A DNA stretch of 64,000 nucleotides, taken from assembly GCA_964575425.1 (NCBI GenBank), contig CAZNRD010000011.1:20646-84645 (forward strand), given 5' to 3'. Position 1 is the first letter of the stretch, and the number at the start of each line of letters is the position of its first letter. Position numbers and translations under genes: made by a program. The notes under the pieces were generated by a model. The model had not been told where the DNA came from. It saw only the letters and a program-made list of their open reading frames with translations, and ran no database searches. Source of the stretch: DATEAV01 sp964575425. Its GTDB lineage: Bacteria; Chloroflexota; Anaerolineae; Anaerolineales; E44-bin32. Shown piece by piece: positions 9,630-20,372 of the stretch.

Positions 9630-12101
9630 ATGCCGGAAATCCCGCGAGGGAATCGCAAGGACGGCTACCTGGCTCTGCTCTTGATCGGGCTGGCCTCGCT
9701 CGGCGCGCTGCTGGTGGGCAGGCGGGCGCTTCGCCGCTGGCGCGGCGGCAGGAGATCGGCTGCTGGCCTCCAACCAGGCTATCTTGTCGTGCCCGCGCAG
9801 CCCCCAGCAGCACAACCTGCAAGCCCATCGGAGCAACACGGGCCGCTGCCACGGTCGCCCGAGGAGCCGCTGGCCCCTCGAGTCGCGGCAGCCAGAGGTG
9901 TCGAGGCCCGAGGGGCGCTGCCGGCTGTGCTGGCACTGTCCCTTGCCGTCATTCCGTCCGGGCTGGTGGTGGCCGACCGCTGGCTCAACATCCCCGAGAT
10001 GAGAATCCTGGGCCGCGAGACTTGGTGCTGGGTAGAAGCCCTCTGCCAGTCCGCTCTGCCGGGCTATTTCCTGTACGCCGTTCCGGCGCTGCTTGGCGTT
10101 CTCCTCTTGCTCCTGCTCTACCGAAGGCTGCCGTTGTCGACCGACATCCTTCCGGATGCAGCACGGGCTCGGAGCGCACCCTTGCGAGACGTGAGGTACC
10201 GGCGCCGCATCAGCCGGTTTCTGAGGCTGGCGGCCGGGATCGGGCTGGTGCCGATCGCGGTTGCCGGGTTCGGATGGGGCCGGGTGCCGGGGTGGGACCA
10301 CGTTGCCGTGGTTGGGCTGTACCTGACGAGCGTGGTGGTCGATGAGGCACCGCTCGTTGCATGGGTGGATCGAGTTCGCCGACGGGCTCCTCGTTGGGTG
10401 AGCATGGCCCTCGCCCAGCTGGGTCTCGTTTCCATACTCTTCGGCGTACACAACGAACAAGCCTGGGCCTGCCTCCTCGGAGCGGCGCTCGGAACGCCGA
10501 TCCTCTTTCGTTGGACACAAGGAGAACGCCCGCCCATTGCCTTCTGGCTGGTGTCGGTTCTGGTCCTCCTGTTCTCCTACAGGATCGACTCGTGGACGTA
10601 TGCGGTTATCGGCGACGATTACGCGTTCTTCTTCTACGCCCGGCACATCGCTCAAGACCATGGCCTGCGCGAGATCGGCGCCCGCCTGTTCAGCGGCCAG
10701 GCCGTGTACGGCGACCACCCGTACTTCTCTTCCCTCATCCAGGCAGCGTCGATGGCGCTGTTGGGTGCCGACAACTACGGATGGCGCTTCAGCAACGGCT
10801 ACCTGGCGGCGCTTTCGGCAGGCCTGCTTTACCTCTTCTGGAATGGATTCCTGTCTCCGCGGGCTGCGATGGCAGCAGCAGTCCTGGTTGGAACTTCACA
10901 CTACCTGATCAACTTCAGCAAGATCGGCTACAACAACGTCCAGGCGCTGTTCGCCGCAGCGCTGGTGCTGTGGTCGGCAGGAGCAGCGGTGCGCTCCGGA
11001 AGCCCCCTGGCATTCACCGGCCTGGGCCTGGCCATGGGAACGTGCCTGTATGTCTATCCCGCTGCCCTGTACGCGCTGCCCCTTCCCCTGCTGCTTCTCC
11101 TCCTGTTCACACCCCCCCGCTCTCGGGAGAGCATGCGCCGCTGGGCAATGATGGCGACTGCTTTCGCCTTGCTGCTCCTTCCCCTGCTCTTCCAGCCGGG
11201 GTACTGGCTAGGCAAAGCCGAAGGCACCCCGCTCTACGACCCGATTCTCATCGCGCAGCCCAGCAAGTTGGCACACCGGCTGTGGACAAATGCATTGTAT
11301 TCGTTCGTTTCGTACTTCTACTCGCCGGCAGAAACCCATTACGTCGTCTCGTCGTACCTGGACCCGCTGAGCGCGATACTTGTTCCGATCGGCCTGACGC
11401 TCGTCGTTCGCCGGGACAGCAAGGCCCGGTTTGGCTGGTTCATCGCCCTTGCCTTGCTCGCCGAACTGGTCCTGGCGGGAGTGACCCATGGCCGCCAATT
11501 CCCTCCAACAACTCGGATGTTCATGCTGCTCCCCTGGTGGACCGCGCTGGCCGCGCTGGGCTTGTTGTGGAGCCTGGATCGCTTTGCCTGGCTGCGGGGG
11601 AAGCGCTGGCCGCTCTTGCTCTCGCTGTCCCTGATCGTCGGGCTCAACGTGTATCAAGCCTATGGTTTGTTCCGCCAAAGGTGGGAAGGCCGTGGCAGCC
11701 TCGAAGTCCTGTTCCTGCGGGCAGTGCAGTGGGACGCCCGGTTAGATCCCGACCACAACAAGCTGTACCTGTTTCTCACCGAACCGAGGTGGGGCATCGA
11801 CGGTCTCCGGCTGCTGCGCGATGTGTACGGCGTCCCGCCGTCCCAGGAACATCTGGCGCGCGTCGCAGTGGAGACGCCGTTGCTCGGACCCGACGTCGTC
11901 AGTACAATTCAGCGGGAGGAGACCGTTGTCATCATCCAGCCGTGGATGGAGGAAGGTTTGCGACGCAGCCTGAAAGCCGTGCTTCGTCGGCTCGGGAAGG
12001 TGGAATGCCAGGTCCGGGAGGGGCTGCTGACGCGTGTCGTGTTCTCGCTGTGGCTCTCACCAGCCTATCGAGACCTGTGCTGGAGGGCAAACCTTCCATA
12101 G
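9630..12101 (+). CDS. Large membrane glycosyltransferase-like protein, GT39/83 type
   Basis: 823 residues. The N-terminal third has a first membrane span at about 13-30, a Pro/Ala-rich linker, and several further spans. A GT-C-like core follows from about residue 310. The first large loop carries GDDYAFFFYARH with Asp329-Asp330, the acidic pair expected of dolichyl- or polyprenyl-phosphate-sugar glycosyltransferases. FSKIGYNNVQ near residue 430 resembles the second-loop motif of the neighbour at 14756 (FSRVAYNNIWD), which supports common ancestry. The soluble tail after about residue 690 is of unknown fold. First of three tandem glycosyltransferase-like genes. Donor and acceptor are unknown. 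Confidence 0.72.
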   Translation: MPEIPRGNRKDGYLALLLIGLASLGALLVGRRALRRWRGGRRSAAGLQPGYLVVPAQPPAAQPASPSEQHGPLPRSPEEPLAPRVAAARGVEARGALPAVLALSLAVIPSGLVVADRWLNIPEMRILGRETWCWVEALCQSALPGYFLYAVPALLGVLLLLLLYRRLPLSTDILPDAARARSAPLRDVRYRRRISRFLRLAAGIGLVPIAVAGFGWGRVPGWDHVAVVGLYLTSVVVDEAPLVAWVDRVRRRAPRWVSMALAQLGLVSILFGVHNEQAWACLLGAALGTPILFRWTQGERPPIAFWLVSVLVLLFSYRIDSWTYAVIGDDYAFFFYARHIAQDHGLREIGARLFSGQAVYGDHPYFSSLIQAASMALLGADNYGWRFSNGYLAALSAGLLYLFWNGFLSPRAAMAAAVLVGTSHYLINFSKIGYNNVQALFAAALVLWSAGAAVRSGSPLAFTGLGLAMGTCLYVYPAALYALPLPLLLLLLFTPPRSRESMRRWAMMATAFALLLLPLLFQPGYWLGKAEGTPLYDPILIAQPSKLAHRLWTNALYSFVSYFYSPAETHYVVSSYLDPLSAILVPIGLTLVVRRDSKARFGWFIALALLAELVLAGVTHGRQFPPTTRMFMLLPWWTALAALGLLWSLDRFAWLRGKRWPLLLSLSLIVGLNVYQAYGLFRQRWEGRGSLEVLFLRAVQWDARLDPDHNKLYLFLTEPRWGIDGLRLLRDVYGVPPSQEHLARVAVETPLLGPDVVSTIQREETVVIIQPWMEEGLRRSLKAVLRRLGKVECQVREGLLTRVVFSLWLSPAYRDLCWRANLP

Positions 12102-12177
12102 AAGGCCCGCCACCGGCTCTTTCTCCCTGGATGGCTAGGGGTAGACGGGCGGGAACCCGCATCCACTCCAAAGACGT

Positions 12178-14631
12178 ATGACCGACGAGAGCGAACAGTC
12201 CCCAATGCACGCGCGGCGCACGACTTGGTGGCCTCTCCTTGTGGCGGCAATTTCGCTCTTGGCCGGGCTGATTGGCCTGTTGCGCCGGCGGGGCCGCGGC
12301 ACCGGGCCGCAAGGCGCTTCGCCTCCGACCACCGCGGAGACACCCTCGATGTCCCCTGAGCCGCCCAAGGCCAAAGTCGAGCATCCCCTCCACCTGAGGC
12401 TGCGGGTCCCGGCCGGGACGCGCCTCCGGGTCACCGTCGAGTCTCTCCCCGAAGGGGGCCAGGGCCGAAGGCCCGAGGTCCTCTTTCAGATGGAAGAGAC
12501 TGTCGCGGAGGTTGTGCCGGCGGAGGCCAGGCCGAGCGGTGCAGGCCGCCTCGGGGTCTGGGCCTCGAGCTTCGCCCAACGCCTCTCGGGGTCTTTCGCC
12601 ATTCGCTCAAGGCCCTTCAGGCCAGGCCGATTGACGCTGGACACGGGCCTGTTCGTACTGGCGCTCGTGGTCTACGCCGCCACCCGCCTGATCCGCCTCG
12701 AGGATTGGCCCATCTACTTCTTCACCGACGAAGCCAATCAGACCCTCCTGGCGCTGGCATTCGTCCGGGATGGCTTGCGCGACCAGTTCGGGACTCTCTT
12801 CCCGACCTACTTCCGCAATGTGTACCAGTTCAATCTGTCCACCTCGGTCTACGCGCAGGTCATCCCCTACCTGCTCTTTGGCCTTTCGATCTCTGTCACG
12901 CGGGCGACGGCCGCGCTGCTGACACTGCCGGGCGCGGCCGCCATCGCCCTGTCGCTGCGCGACGCGTTCCGCATGCGCTTCTGGTGGGTGGGGGTGTTCG
13001 CGCTGTCGCTTACCCCATCGTGGTTCCTGCACTCGCGCACAGCGTTCGAGACGACGATGATGGTGTCGTTCTACGCCTGCGCGCTGTACTTCTACCTGCG
13101 CTACCGTTCGGGAACGCCGCGCGCATTCTATGGCGCCGTGGTGATGGCGGGCCTGGCATTCTACAGCCACGCCGCGGGGCAGATCGTCGTCGTCAGCACC
13201 GCCCTTGTCCTGCTGCTGAGCGATCTGAGATACCACCTGCAGCATCGGCGGCAGTTGGCCTTGGCGGCATTGCTGGTGGCACTCGTCGCGCTTCCCTACC
13301 TGCGATTCCAGATCACCCATCCCGGTCAGACGGTTGACCATCTGTATCGGCTGGATTCGTTCTGGCTTCAGGACATCCCGCCGCGTGAGAAGGTACTGCG
13401 CCTGCTGGACAACTACGCCATCGGCATCAGCCCCACCTACTGGTACATCCCGAACGAACGAGACCTGCCGCGGCACTTGATGCGAGGCTATGGGAATATC
13501 TCCATCTGGTCTGCCCCTTTTGCATTCCTTGGCTTGATCTACCTGCTGCGCAGGGTGAAGGAGGGCGCGCCGCGCGCGCTGTTGCTGGCCTTGCTCACCT
13601 CCCCGCTCGGCGGAGTGGTGGCGGGAGTGGGCATCACCCGCGTGCTGGCCTTCACCGCCCCGGTGGCAGTGATCACCTCCATCGGCTTCGCAGAGTTTGG
13701 AGAGTGGCTGGCGCGCAAGATCCGCTACAGCGTGCTGGCTCCGGTGTCGTTCGCGGTGCTGACACTCTTGAGCTTCCTGATGCTGCGCGACGCGGTGGAG
13801 CGCGGCCCCACCTGGTATAGCGACTATGGGATGGGCGGCCTGCAGTACGGGGCCAAGGAGATCGCCGAGGCCGTGCGGGAAATCCAGGAGACGCAGCCGG
13901 GGCGGCCGATCTTCATCTCGCCGACGTGGGCCAACGGAACCGATCTGGTGATGACCCTCCTCCTGCCTCCTGGCCTTCCCGTCAAGACCGGCAACGCCGC
14001 CCCGTTCCTGCAGGAACAGCAGGACCTCAGCGAGGACATGCTCTTCATCCTGACGGAGCCCGAGTACCAGGACCTGCTCTCCGATCCCAAGGCGGCCGAT
14101 GTGACGGTGGAACGGGTGCTCCCCTATCCAGACGGCCAGCCGGGCTTCTACTTCGTCCGCTGGCACTACTCCGAGCAGGCAGCCTCTCTCTTCGAACAGG
14201 AGCGCCTCGAGCGGCAGCGCCCCGTCAAGGCGGAGGTCGTCATCGGCGGGGAGACGGTCCAGGTCGAGCACTCCCTCCTGGACATGGGCGAAATCCTCCA
14301 CGCCTTCGACGGTGATGTGCGCACTCTGGCCCGCGGTTACGAGGCCAACCCATTCCGGCTTGTCCTGGTCTTCTCCCATCCGCGCGCGGCCTCGGGTCTG
14401 AAGCTGACCACGGGGAGCATGGACTACGAGCTCACTGTGCGGTTGTTCGAGTCCGAAGGGGCTGAACCGGTCGTCTATCACGAGACCTACAGCGGCCTGC
14501 CGGGGGACCCGACGGTGGAAGTGATGTTTGACCGCGGCCCTCAGCGCGTCGTGAGGATGGAGCTTGCGATCCGCAATGTCAATGAGGGCGAGCGGGCGAA
14601 GATCCACCTGCGGGAGCTGGTGCTTGAATAG
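12178..14631 (+). CDS. Membrane glycosyltransferase with C-terminal discoidin-like domain
   Basis: 817 residues in three parts. The N-terminus (1-155) has one membrane span at about 18-36 and a soluble Pro-rich segment. The GT-C membrane core (about 155-590) carries the acidic pair Asp184-Glu185 in FFTDEANQ. The C-terminal region after about residue 700 looks like an F5/8 type C (discoidin) beta-sandwich: an AFDGDVRT opening, LVLVFSHPRAASGLKL, and a closing strand MELAIRN. Such domains often bind carbohydrate, so the protein may hold its glycan acceptor. Second of three tandem glycosyltransferase genes, 76 bp after the first. No strong ribosome site is visible before the ATG at 12178. Confidence 0.72.
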   Translation: MTDESEQSPMHARRTTWWPLLVAAISLLAGLIGLLRRRGRGTGPQGASPPTTAETPSMSPEPPKAKVEHPLHLRLRVPAGTRLRVTVESLPEGGQGRRPEVLFQMEETVAEVVPAEARPSGAGRLGVWASSFAQRLSGSFAIRSRPFRPGRLTLDTGLFVLALVVYAATRLIRLEDWPIYFFTDEANQTLLALAFVRDGLRDQFGTLFPTYFRNVYQFNLSTSVYAQVIPYLLFGLSISVTRATAALLTLPGAAAIALSLRDAFRMRFWWVGVFALSLTPSWFLHSRTAFETTMMVSFYACALYFYLRYRSGTPRAFYGAVVMAGLAFYSHAAGQIVVVSTALVLLLSDLRYHLQHRRQLALAALLVALVALPYLRFQITHPGQTVDHLYRLDSFWLQDIPPREKVLRLLDNYAIGISPTYWYIPNERDLPRHLMRGYGNISIWSAPFAFLGLIYLLRRVKEGAPRALLLALLTSPLGGVVAGVGITRVLAFTAPVAVITSIGFAEFGEWLARKIRYSVLAPVSFAVLTLLSFLMLRDAVERGPTWYSDYGMGGLQYGAKEIAEAVREIQETQPGRPIFISPTWANGTDLVMTLLLPPGLPVKTGNAAPFLQEQQDLSEDMLFILTEPEYQDLLSDPKAADVTVERVLPYPDGQPGFYFVRWHYSEQAASLFEQERLERQRPVKAEVVIGGETVQVEHSLLDMGEILHAFDGDVRTLARGYEANPFRLVLVFSHPRAASGLKLTTGSMDYELTVRLFESEGAEPVVYHETYSGLPGDPTVEVMFDRGPQRVVRMELAIRNVNEGERAKIHLRELVLE

Positions 14632-14755
14632 GCTCCCGATTGGCCCGGGCACAGTCATTCCTCCCAGTAGCTTCCGACATGACCTGTTCCTTTGATCGGC
14701 TGGCTGGCTTCGGCATTCCTGCAATCCACATGGGGCCGTCGCCGGCCTGAGGACC

Positions 14756-16591
14756 GTGGCATTGACAGAGCGGCAAGGTGCCTGCGGAGTGAGGCGAGCG
14801 GCGATAAAATTGCGGGTCGAGTCGCGAGCGCTCCTTCTGGCTGCCCTGGGGATTACTCTGACCGGGGCGGCCGGGCTGGCTGCAGGCGACGGGCACCTCG
14901 TCCGCTCCCGGGCTGCGGTGCCTCTCTGGCTCGGCGGCATCGCCCTGGTGATGCTGGCGCTCAGACGCCAGGAGGAGCCTTCTGCTGACCGGCGCTGGCC
15001 GCTCTGGGAGATCATCTTCGTCCTGACCCTCGGTCTGGCGAGCCTGGCCGTGCGCGCCTGGCAGGCCAACTCCTGGCCGCATGTCCTGGGCAGCGATGAA
15101 GCCTCGGTCGGGATGACCGCCTGGGAGTTCCGCAGCGGTCAGCGTGACAATCTGCTGTCGCTGGGCTGGTGGTCCTTCCCCGCCCTGTACTTCTGGCTGG
15201 TGTCGCTCTCACAGGCATTCTTCGGCCGCACGGTGGAGGCGGTCCGCTGGCCTTCGGCGCTTGGCGGCGCCCTCACGGTGGTGGCGCTGTACGCCTCGGC
15301 GCGCTCCATGTTCGGCAGGCCGATGGCGGTGTGGAGCGCGCTCTGGCTGAGCGGTTTCCACCATCACCTCTTCTTCAGCCGCGTGGCCTACAACAACATC
15401 TGGGACGGCTTCTTCTTCATCACGTCTGTGGGCTGCGTCTGGCGCGGCTGGTCGCAAGGGCGGCGGTCGTCCTACCTGTGGGCCGGGCTTGCCCTTGGCC
15501 TGGGGCAGTATTTCTACACCACTTCCCGTCTGGCGCTGCTGATCGCTGCGGTCTGGCTGGTTGTCCTGCACGGCATGCGTCGGGCGGGGGGCTCGCGTAT
15601 GCTCCGCGGAGACTGGCGGGATGTGACCTGCCTGGGGTTGGTGGCGTGCAGCGTCACAGTGCCACTGGCCATGATGTACCTGGCACATCCCGAGGCGCTG
15701 TGGTTCACTGCCAGAGAGGTCACGCTCTTCGCGCCGGGCTGGCAGGATGTGGCGCGGACGCTGGGCCTCTCGCCGCTGGGGCTGGTGCTGGAGCAGATGT
15801 GGGTGACGGCGCTGGGATTGTTGGTCGCAGAACTGCAGGGGGTCTACTACGCGCCCGGCGTTCCGTTGCTGTTTTCGCTCTCGGCGGTGCTCTTTGTTGT
15901 AGGTCTGATCGTCTGTCTGAGGCGTCTGCGAGACCCGCGCTTCAGCCTCCCTCTCATGACGTTGGCGGGCACGATCCTCGTCGGCGGCCTGAGCATCCAG
16001 GCTCCGAACGGTCAGAGGATGATGTTGCTGCCACCGGTGCTGGCGTGGATGGTGGCCCTTCCGCTCGACGAGGTGCGGCGGCGTCTCGGTGCCTTTCGAT
16101 TGTCCATGAAGGTGGCAGGCCTTCTTCTTGGGACGGGGCTTGTGGCGGGGATGCTGGCCGAGAACTTGAAACAGTTCTTTCTCGTCTACCTGCCGAACGA
16201 GTCCTACGGCAGCCTGAACGCCGAGGTCGCTCAGGAGATAGCCCGTTTCTTATCCGAGCGGGAGGAGCCGCTGACGGTGTGGTTCATCGGTGGCGACCGA
16301 ATGACCTTCCACTCGTTCTCCGGCCTGACCTACCTGTTTCCCGAGGCCAGTGGCCAGGACCTGGCTCCACCCTACGACCTGCCGCGCGATGGTCGCATCG
16401 GATCGGGGAGCCCGGTGTTCATTATCTTGCCCGACCAGGCACAGGCGCTGCAGATCATCGTCGCGCGCTACGGGCCTGGGGAGATCACGCGGCGATATAA
16501 TCAAAGAGGGCAGCTCCTGTTCACCGCCTTCATCCCTGAGGCCGCTGAGTCCTGGCCCATCTCGCCGTCCGACGCTTTGGAGGAGCCGTGA
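14756..16591 (+). CDS. Membrane glycosyltransferase, GT39-like
   Basis: 611 residues from a GTG at 14756; another GTG at 14789 is possible. It has about twelve membrane spans. The first loop has LGSDEASVGM with Asp114-Glu115 as the catalytic acidic pair, and the second has HHHLFFSRVAYNNIWDG. The core layout matches the PMT/GT39 superfamily, with a short soluble C-terminal tail. Third of the tandem trio. Its stop overlaps the GTG start of the next gene (oxidoreductase) by four bases, so the glycosyltransferases and the carboxylase/mutase operon appear to be transcribed together. Confidence 0.75.
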   Translation: MALTERQGACGVRRAAIKLRVESRALLLAALGITLTGAAGLAAGDGHLVRSRAAVPLWLGGIALVMLALRRQEEPSADRRWPLWEIIFVLTLGLASLAVRAWQANSWPHVLGSDEASVGMTAWEFRSGQRDNLLSLGWWSFPALYFWLVSLSQAFFGRTVEAVRWPSALGGALTVVALYASARSMFGRPMAVWSALWLSGFHHHLFFSRVAYNNIWDGFFFITSVGCVWRGWSQGRRSSYLWAGLALGLGQYFYTTSRLALLIAAVWLVVLHGMRRAGGSRMLRGDWRDVTCLGLVACSVTVPLAMMYLAHPEALWFTAREVTLFAPGWQDVARTLGLSPLGLVLEQMWVTALGLLVAELQGVYYAPGVPLLFSLSAVLFVVGLIVCLRRLRDPRFSLPLMTLAGTILVGGLSIQAPNGQRMMLLPPVLAWMVALPLDEVRRRLGAFRLSMKVAGLLLGTGLVAGMLAENLKQFFLVYLPNESYGSLNAEVAQEIARFLSEREEPLTVWFIGGDRMTFHSFSGLTYLFPEASGQDLAPPYDLPRDGRIGSGSPVFIILPDQAQALQIIVARYGPGEITRRYNQRGQLLFTAFIPEAAESWPISPSDALEEP

Positions 16592-17619
16592 AAGCCGTCC
16601 TGTTCCGCCAGCACGGTGGTCCAGAGGTCCTCGAGTATGCCGAATTCCCGACGCCTGAACCCGGCCCGGGTCAGGTGCTGGTCAGGCTCCGCGCGGCGGC
16701 GCTGAACAGGCTTGACCTATGGACACGGGTCGGCTGGCCCGGGCTGCGGCTGGAGCTGCCTCACATCCCGGGCGCCGATGGGGCAGGGGAGGTGGCGGCG
16801 CTGGGGCCGGGGGTGAGCGATTTCCGTGTGGGCGAACGCTTGGTGATCAACGCCAACCTGGGATGTGGGACCTGCGAGTTCTGCATCGCCGGCCAGGACA
16901 ACCGCTGCCGCGACTGGCACCTCCTGGGCGAGACCATGCGCGGCACCTACGCCGAGTACGTCGCCGTGCCGGCAGCTAACCTGCTGCATCTGCCCGACGG
17001 CTTTGACGAGCATGTGGCGGCGGCTGCCGGCCTGGTCTTCCACACTGCCTGGCATTCGCTGATCACTCGCGGCCATCTGCAGGCCGGCGAGTCAGTCCTG
17101 GTGGTCGGGGCATCGGGCGGCGTGAACACAGCGTGCATCCAGATCGCCAAGCTGGCCGGAGCGCGGGTGTTCGTCGTCGGGTCGAGCAAAGAGAAGCTGG
17201 CGCTGGCCGAATCGCTGGGTGCCGACGTGCTGATCGACCGGTCCCGTGAGGACAACTGGTCGCGCGCGGTCTACGAAGCCAGCGGCCGCCGAGGCGTCGA
17301 CGTCGTGGTCGACAACGTCGGCGCTGGCACGATGCTGCACAGCCTGCGTGCCGCGCGCAAGGGCGGCCGCATCCTCACCGTCGGCAACACCGGCGGACCG
17401 ACCTTCGAGATCGACAACCGCTATGTCTTCGGCAGACATCTCTCCATTCTGGGCTCGACCATGGGCACGCGCAGCGACTTCGCCGCCGTCATGGCGCTGG
17501 TGTTTGAGAGGCGCCTTCGGCCCGCACTGGATCGGCAGTATCCACTGGCCGAGGCACGGGCTGCTCAAGAGCGCCTGGCGGCGGGCGAGCAGATGGGGAA
17601 GATCACGCTTGCCATCTAG
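16588..17619 (+). CDS. Zinc-binding medium-chain dehydrogenase/reductase (quinone or enoyl-CoA reductase-like)
   Basis: 343 residues with an N-terminal GroES-like fold and a C-terminal Rossmann domain (VLVVGASGGVNTACIQIAKL). The structural zinc lobe is complete, with Cys93, Cys96, Cys99 and Cys107 (CGTCEFC...C). The catalytic zinc ligands of alcohol dehydrogenases are missing: AALNRLDLW replaces the Cys position and IPGADGAGEV replaces GHE. This is the pattern of quinone oxidoreductases and of some acryloyl-/crotonyl-CoA reductases. In the setting of a propionyl-CoA operon, an acryloyl-CoA reductase-like role is attractive but only an inference. The GTG start overlaps the preceding stop. Confidence 0.85.
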   Translation: MKAVLFRQHGGPEVLEYAEFPTPEPGPGQVLVRLRAAALNRLDLWTRVGWPGLRLELPHIPGADGAGEVAALGPGVSDFRVGERLVINANLGCGTCEFCIAGQDNRCRDWHLLGETMRGTYAEYVAVPAANLLHLPDGFDEHVAAAAGLVFHTAWHSLITRGHLQAGESVLVVGASGGVNTACIQIAKLAGARVFVVGSSKEKLALAESLGADVLIDRSREDNWSRAVYEASGRRGVDVVVDNVGAGTMLHSLRAARKGGRILTVGNTGGPTFEIDNRYVFGRHLSILGSTMGTRSDFAAVMALVFERRLRPALDRQYPLAEARAAQERLAAGEQMGKITLAI

Positions 17620-18012
17620 GAGACGACCCTGTCTCGTCACTGCCCTGGGGCTGACCTCGCTAACTGTCTCGGCGCTCGGGTTCGCGCGGCTTGCTCTCGC
17701 CTTCGAATTGCCAGAGCTGCCGCTCACCATACCCAGCGCGTACCTGGTCCTGGGTGGTGCCGTGTGGGGCGCCGTCGGGTTGATGGTCGGGCTGGGACTG
17801 CTGCGCGGCGCGAGGTGGGCCCCCGTCTTCACGCGCGCCACTGCCCTGTGCCTGGCCGCGTGGTACTGGGCTGACCGCCTGCTGCTGGCCCGCAGCGACT
17901 ATGTGCAGCGGAGTTGGCCGGCCGCCGCCGCCGTGACCGTGCTGCTGATCACCGCTGCCTTGTGGGTTCCGAATCGGCCGGCCGCCAGAGCCTTCTTCCG
18001 GGAGAATTCCGA

Positions 18013-18016
<4 letters not shown>
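17609..18016 (+). CDS. Small integral membrane protein
   Basis: About 135 residues with four hydrophobic segments (LVTALGLTSLTVSALGF, YLVLGGAVWGAVGLMVGL, ATALCLAAWYW, AAAVTVLLITAALW). The start is uncertain: a TTG at 17609 inside the end of the oxidoreductase is the best in-frame choice. The stop overlaps the ATG of the carboxylase beta gene (ATGA), which supports the frame being translated. I recognise no family. It may serve the envelope glycosyltransferases or be a carrier-associated membrane protein; nothing in the sequence decides this. Confidence 0.6.
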
Positions 18017-19543
<1,527 letters not shown>

Positions 19544-19563
<20 letters not shown>

Positions 19564-20365
19564 CCCGAAGCCTGCCCTCGCCGCCAGCTTCGCCTCCGGC
19601 AAGTGCGAAGTGCACGGCCATCGCCTGTACTGGGAGGCCCATGGCGAGCTGGGCCGACCGGCCGCCATCCTCCTACATCACGGTCTCGGCTCAAGCCGGG
19701 CGTGGAAGGCGCAGCTTCCGGCGCTGGTCTCCGCCGGCTGGTGGGCCTACGCCTACGACCGCTGGGGCTATGGCGGCTCCGACCCGCGCCCAGGGCTTGA
19801 CCTACCCGGCTTCACCACAGACATCAACGACGTGCTGGCTCTGCTGGACGTGCTGCGGGTGCAGCGCGCCGCGCTGATTGGCCACAGCGACGGCGGCACC
19901 GTCGCCCTCTACCTCGCGGCCCTGCATCCGGCGCGCGCCTTGGCCCTCGTCGTGGTGGCGGCTCACGTCTATGTCGAGCCGGCATTGCTGCCGGCCGTTC
20001 AGGCCGTAGCCCATGCTTTCGAGTCGGATGGGCGTTTTCGCGAAAGCCTGCGGCGCATGCACGGGGAGAAGGTCGAATCCGTCTTCCGCAACTGGTACCA
20101 TGGCTGGCTGCGGCCGGAACATCTGGATTGGGACATGCGCCCGCTGGTACGGCAAATCACCTGCCCGACTCTGGTGGTTCAGGGCGAGGCGGATGAGCAC
20201 GCCACCCCGCGCCACGCCCAGGACCTGGCGGACGCCATCCCAGGAGCGGAGCTGTGGCTGGTCCCCGGGGGCCATCACATGCTGCCCCAAGAGGAGCCGG
20301 AGCAATTCAACCGCCGCATGCTGGGTTTCCTGGCGCCGTTCCAATCGCAATGGGAGGCGAGATAG
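19544..20365 (+). CDS. Alpha/beta hydrolase inside the carboxylase operon
   Basis: 273 residues from the ATG at 19544, which overlaps the end of pccB by 20 bases. Canonical alpha/beta hydrolase: oxyanion HHGLGSS, nucleophile elbow GHSDGG with Ser115, acid in GEADEHATP near residue 222 and His in PGGHHMLP near 251. It stands between the carboxyltransferase and biotin carboxylase genes with tight spacing (7 bp to the latter), so it is certainly co-transcribed. An acyl-CoA thioesterase or ester hydrolase role would fit the operon but is not shown by sequence. Confidence 0.9.
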
Positions 20366-20372
20366 AAAGCCG

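Noticed and set aside
12607..15069. 820-codon minus-strand open frame opposite two glycosyltransferase genes
   Set aside because: Antisense shadow; Gln/Arg/His-rich composition and it spans the boundary between two real genes.
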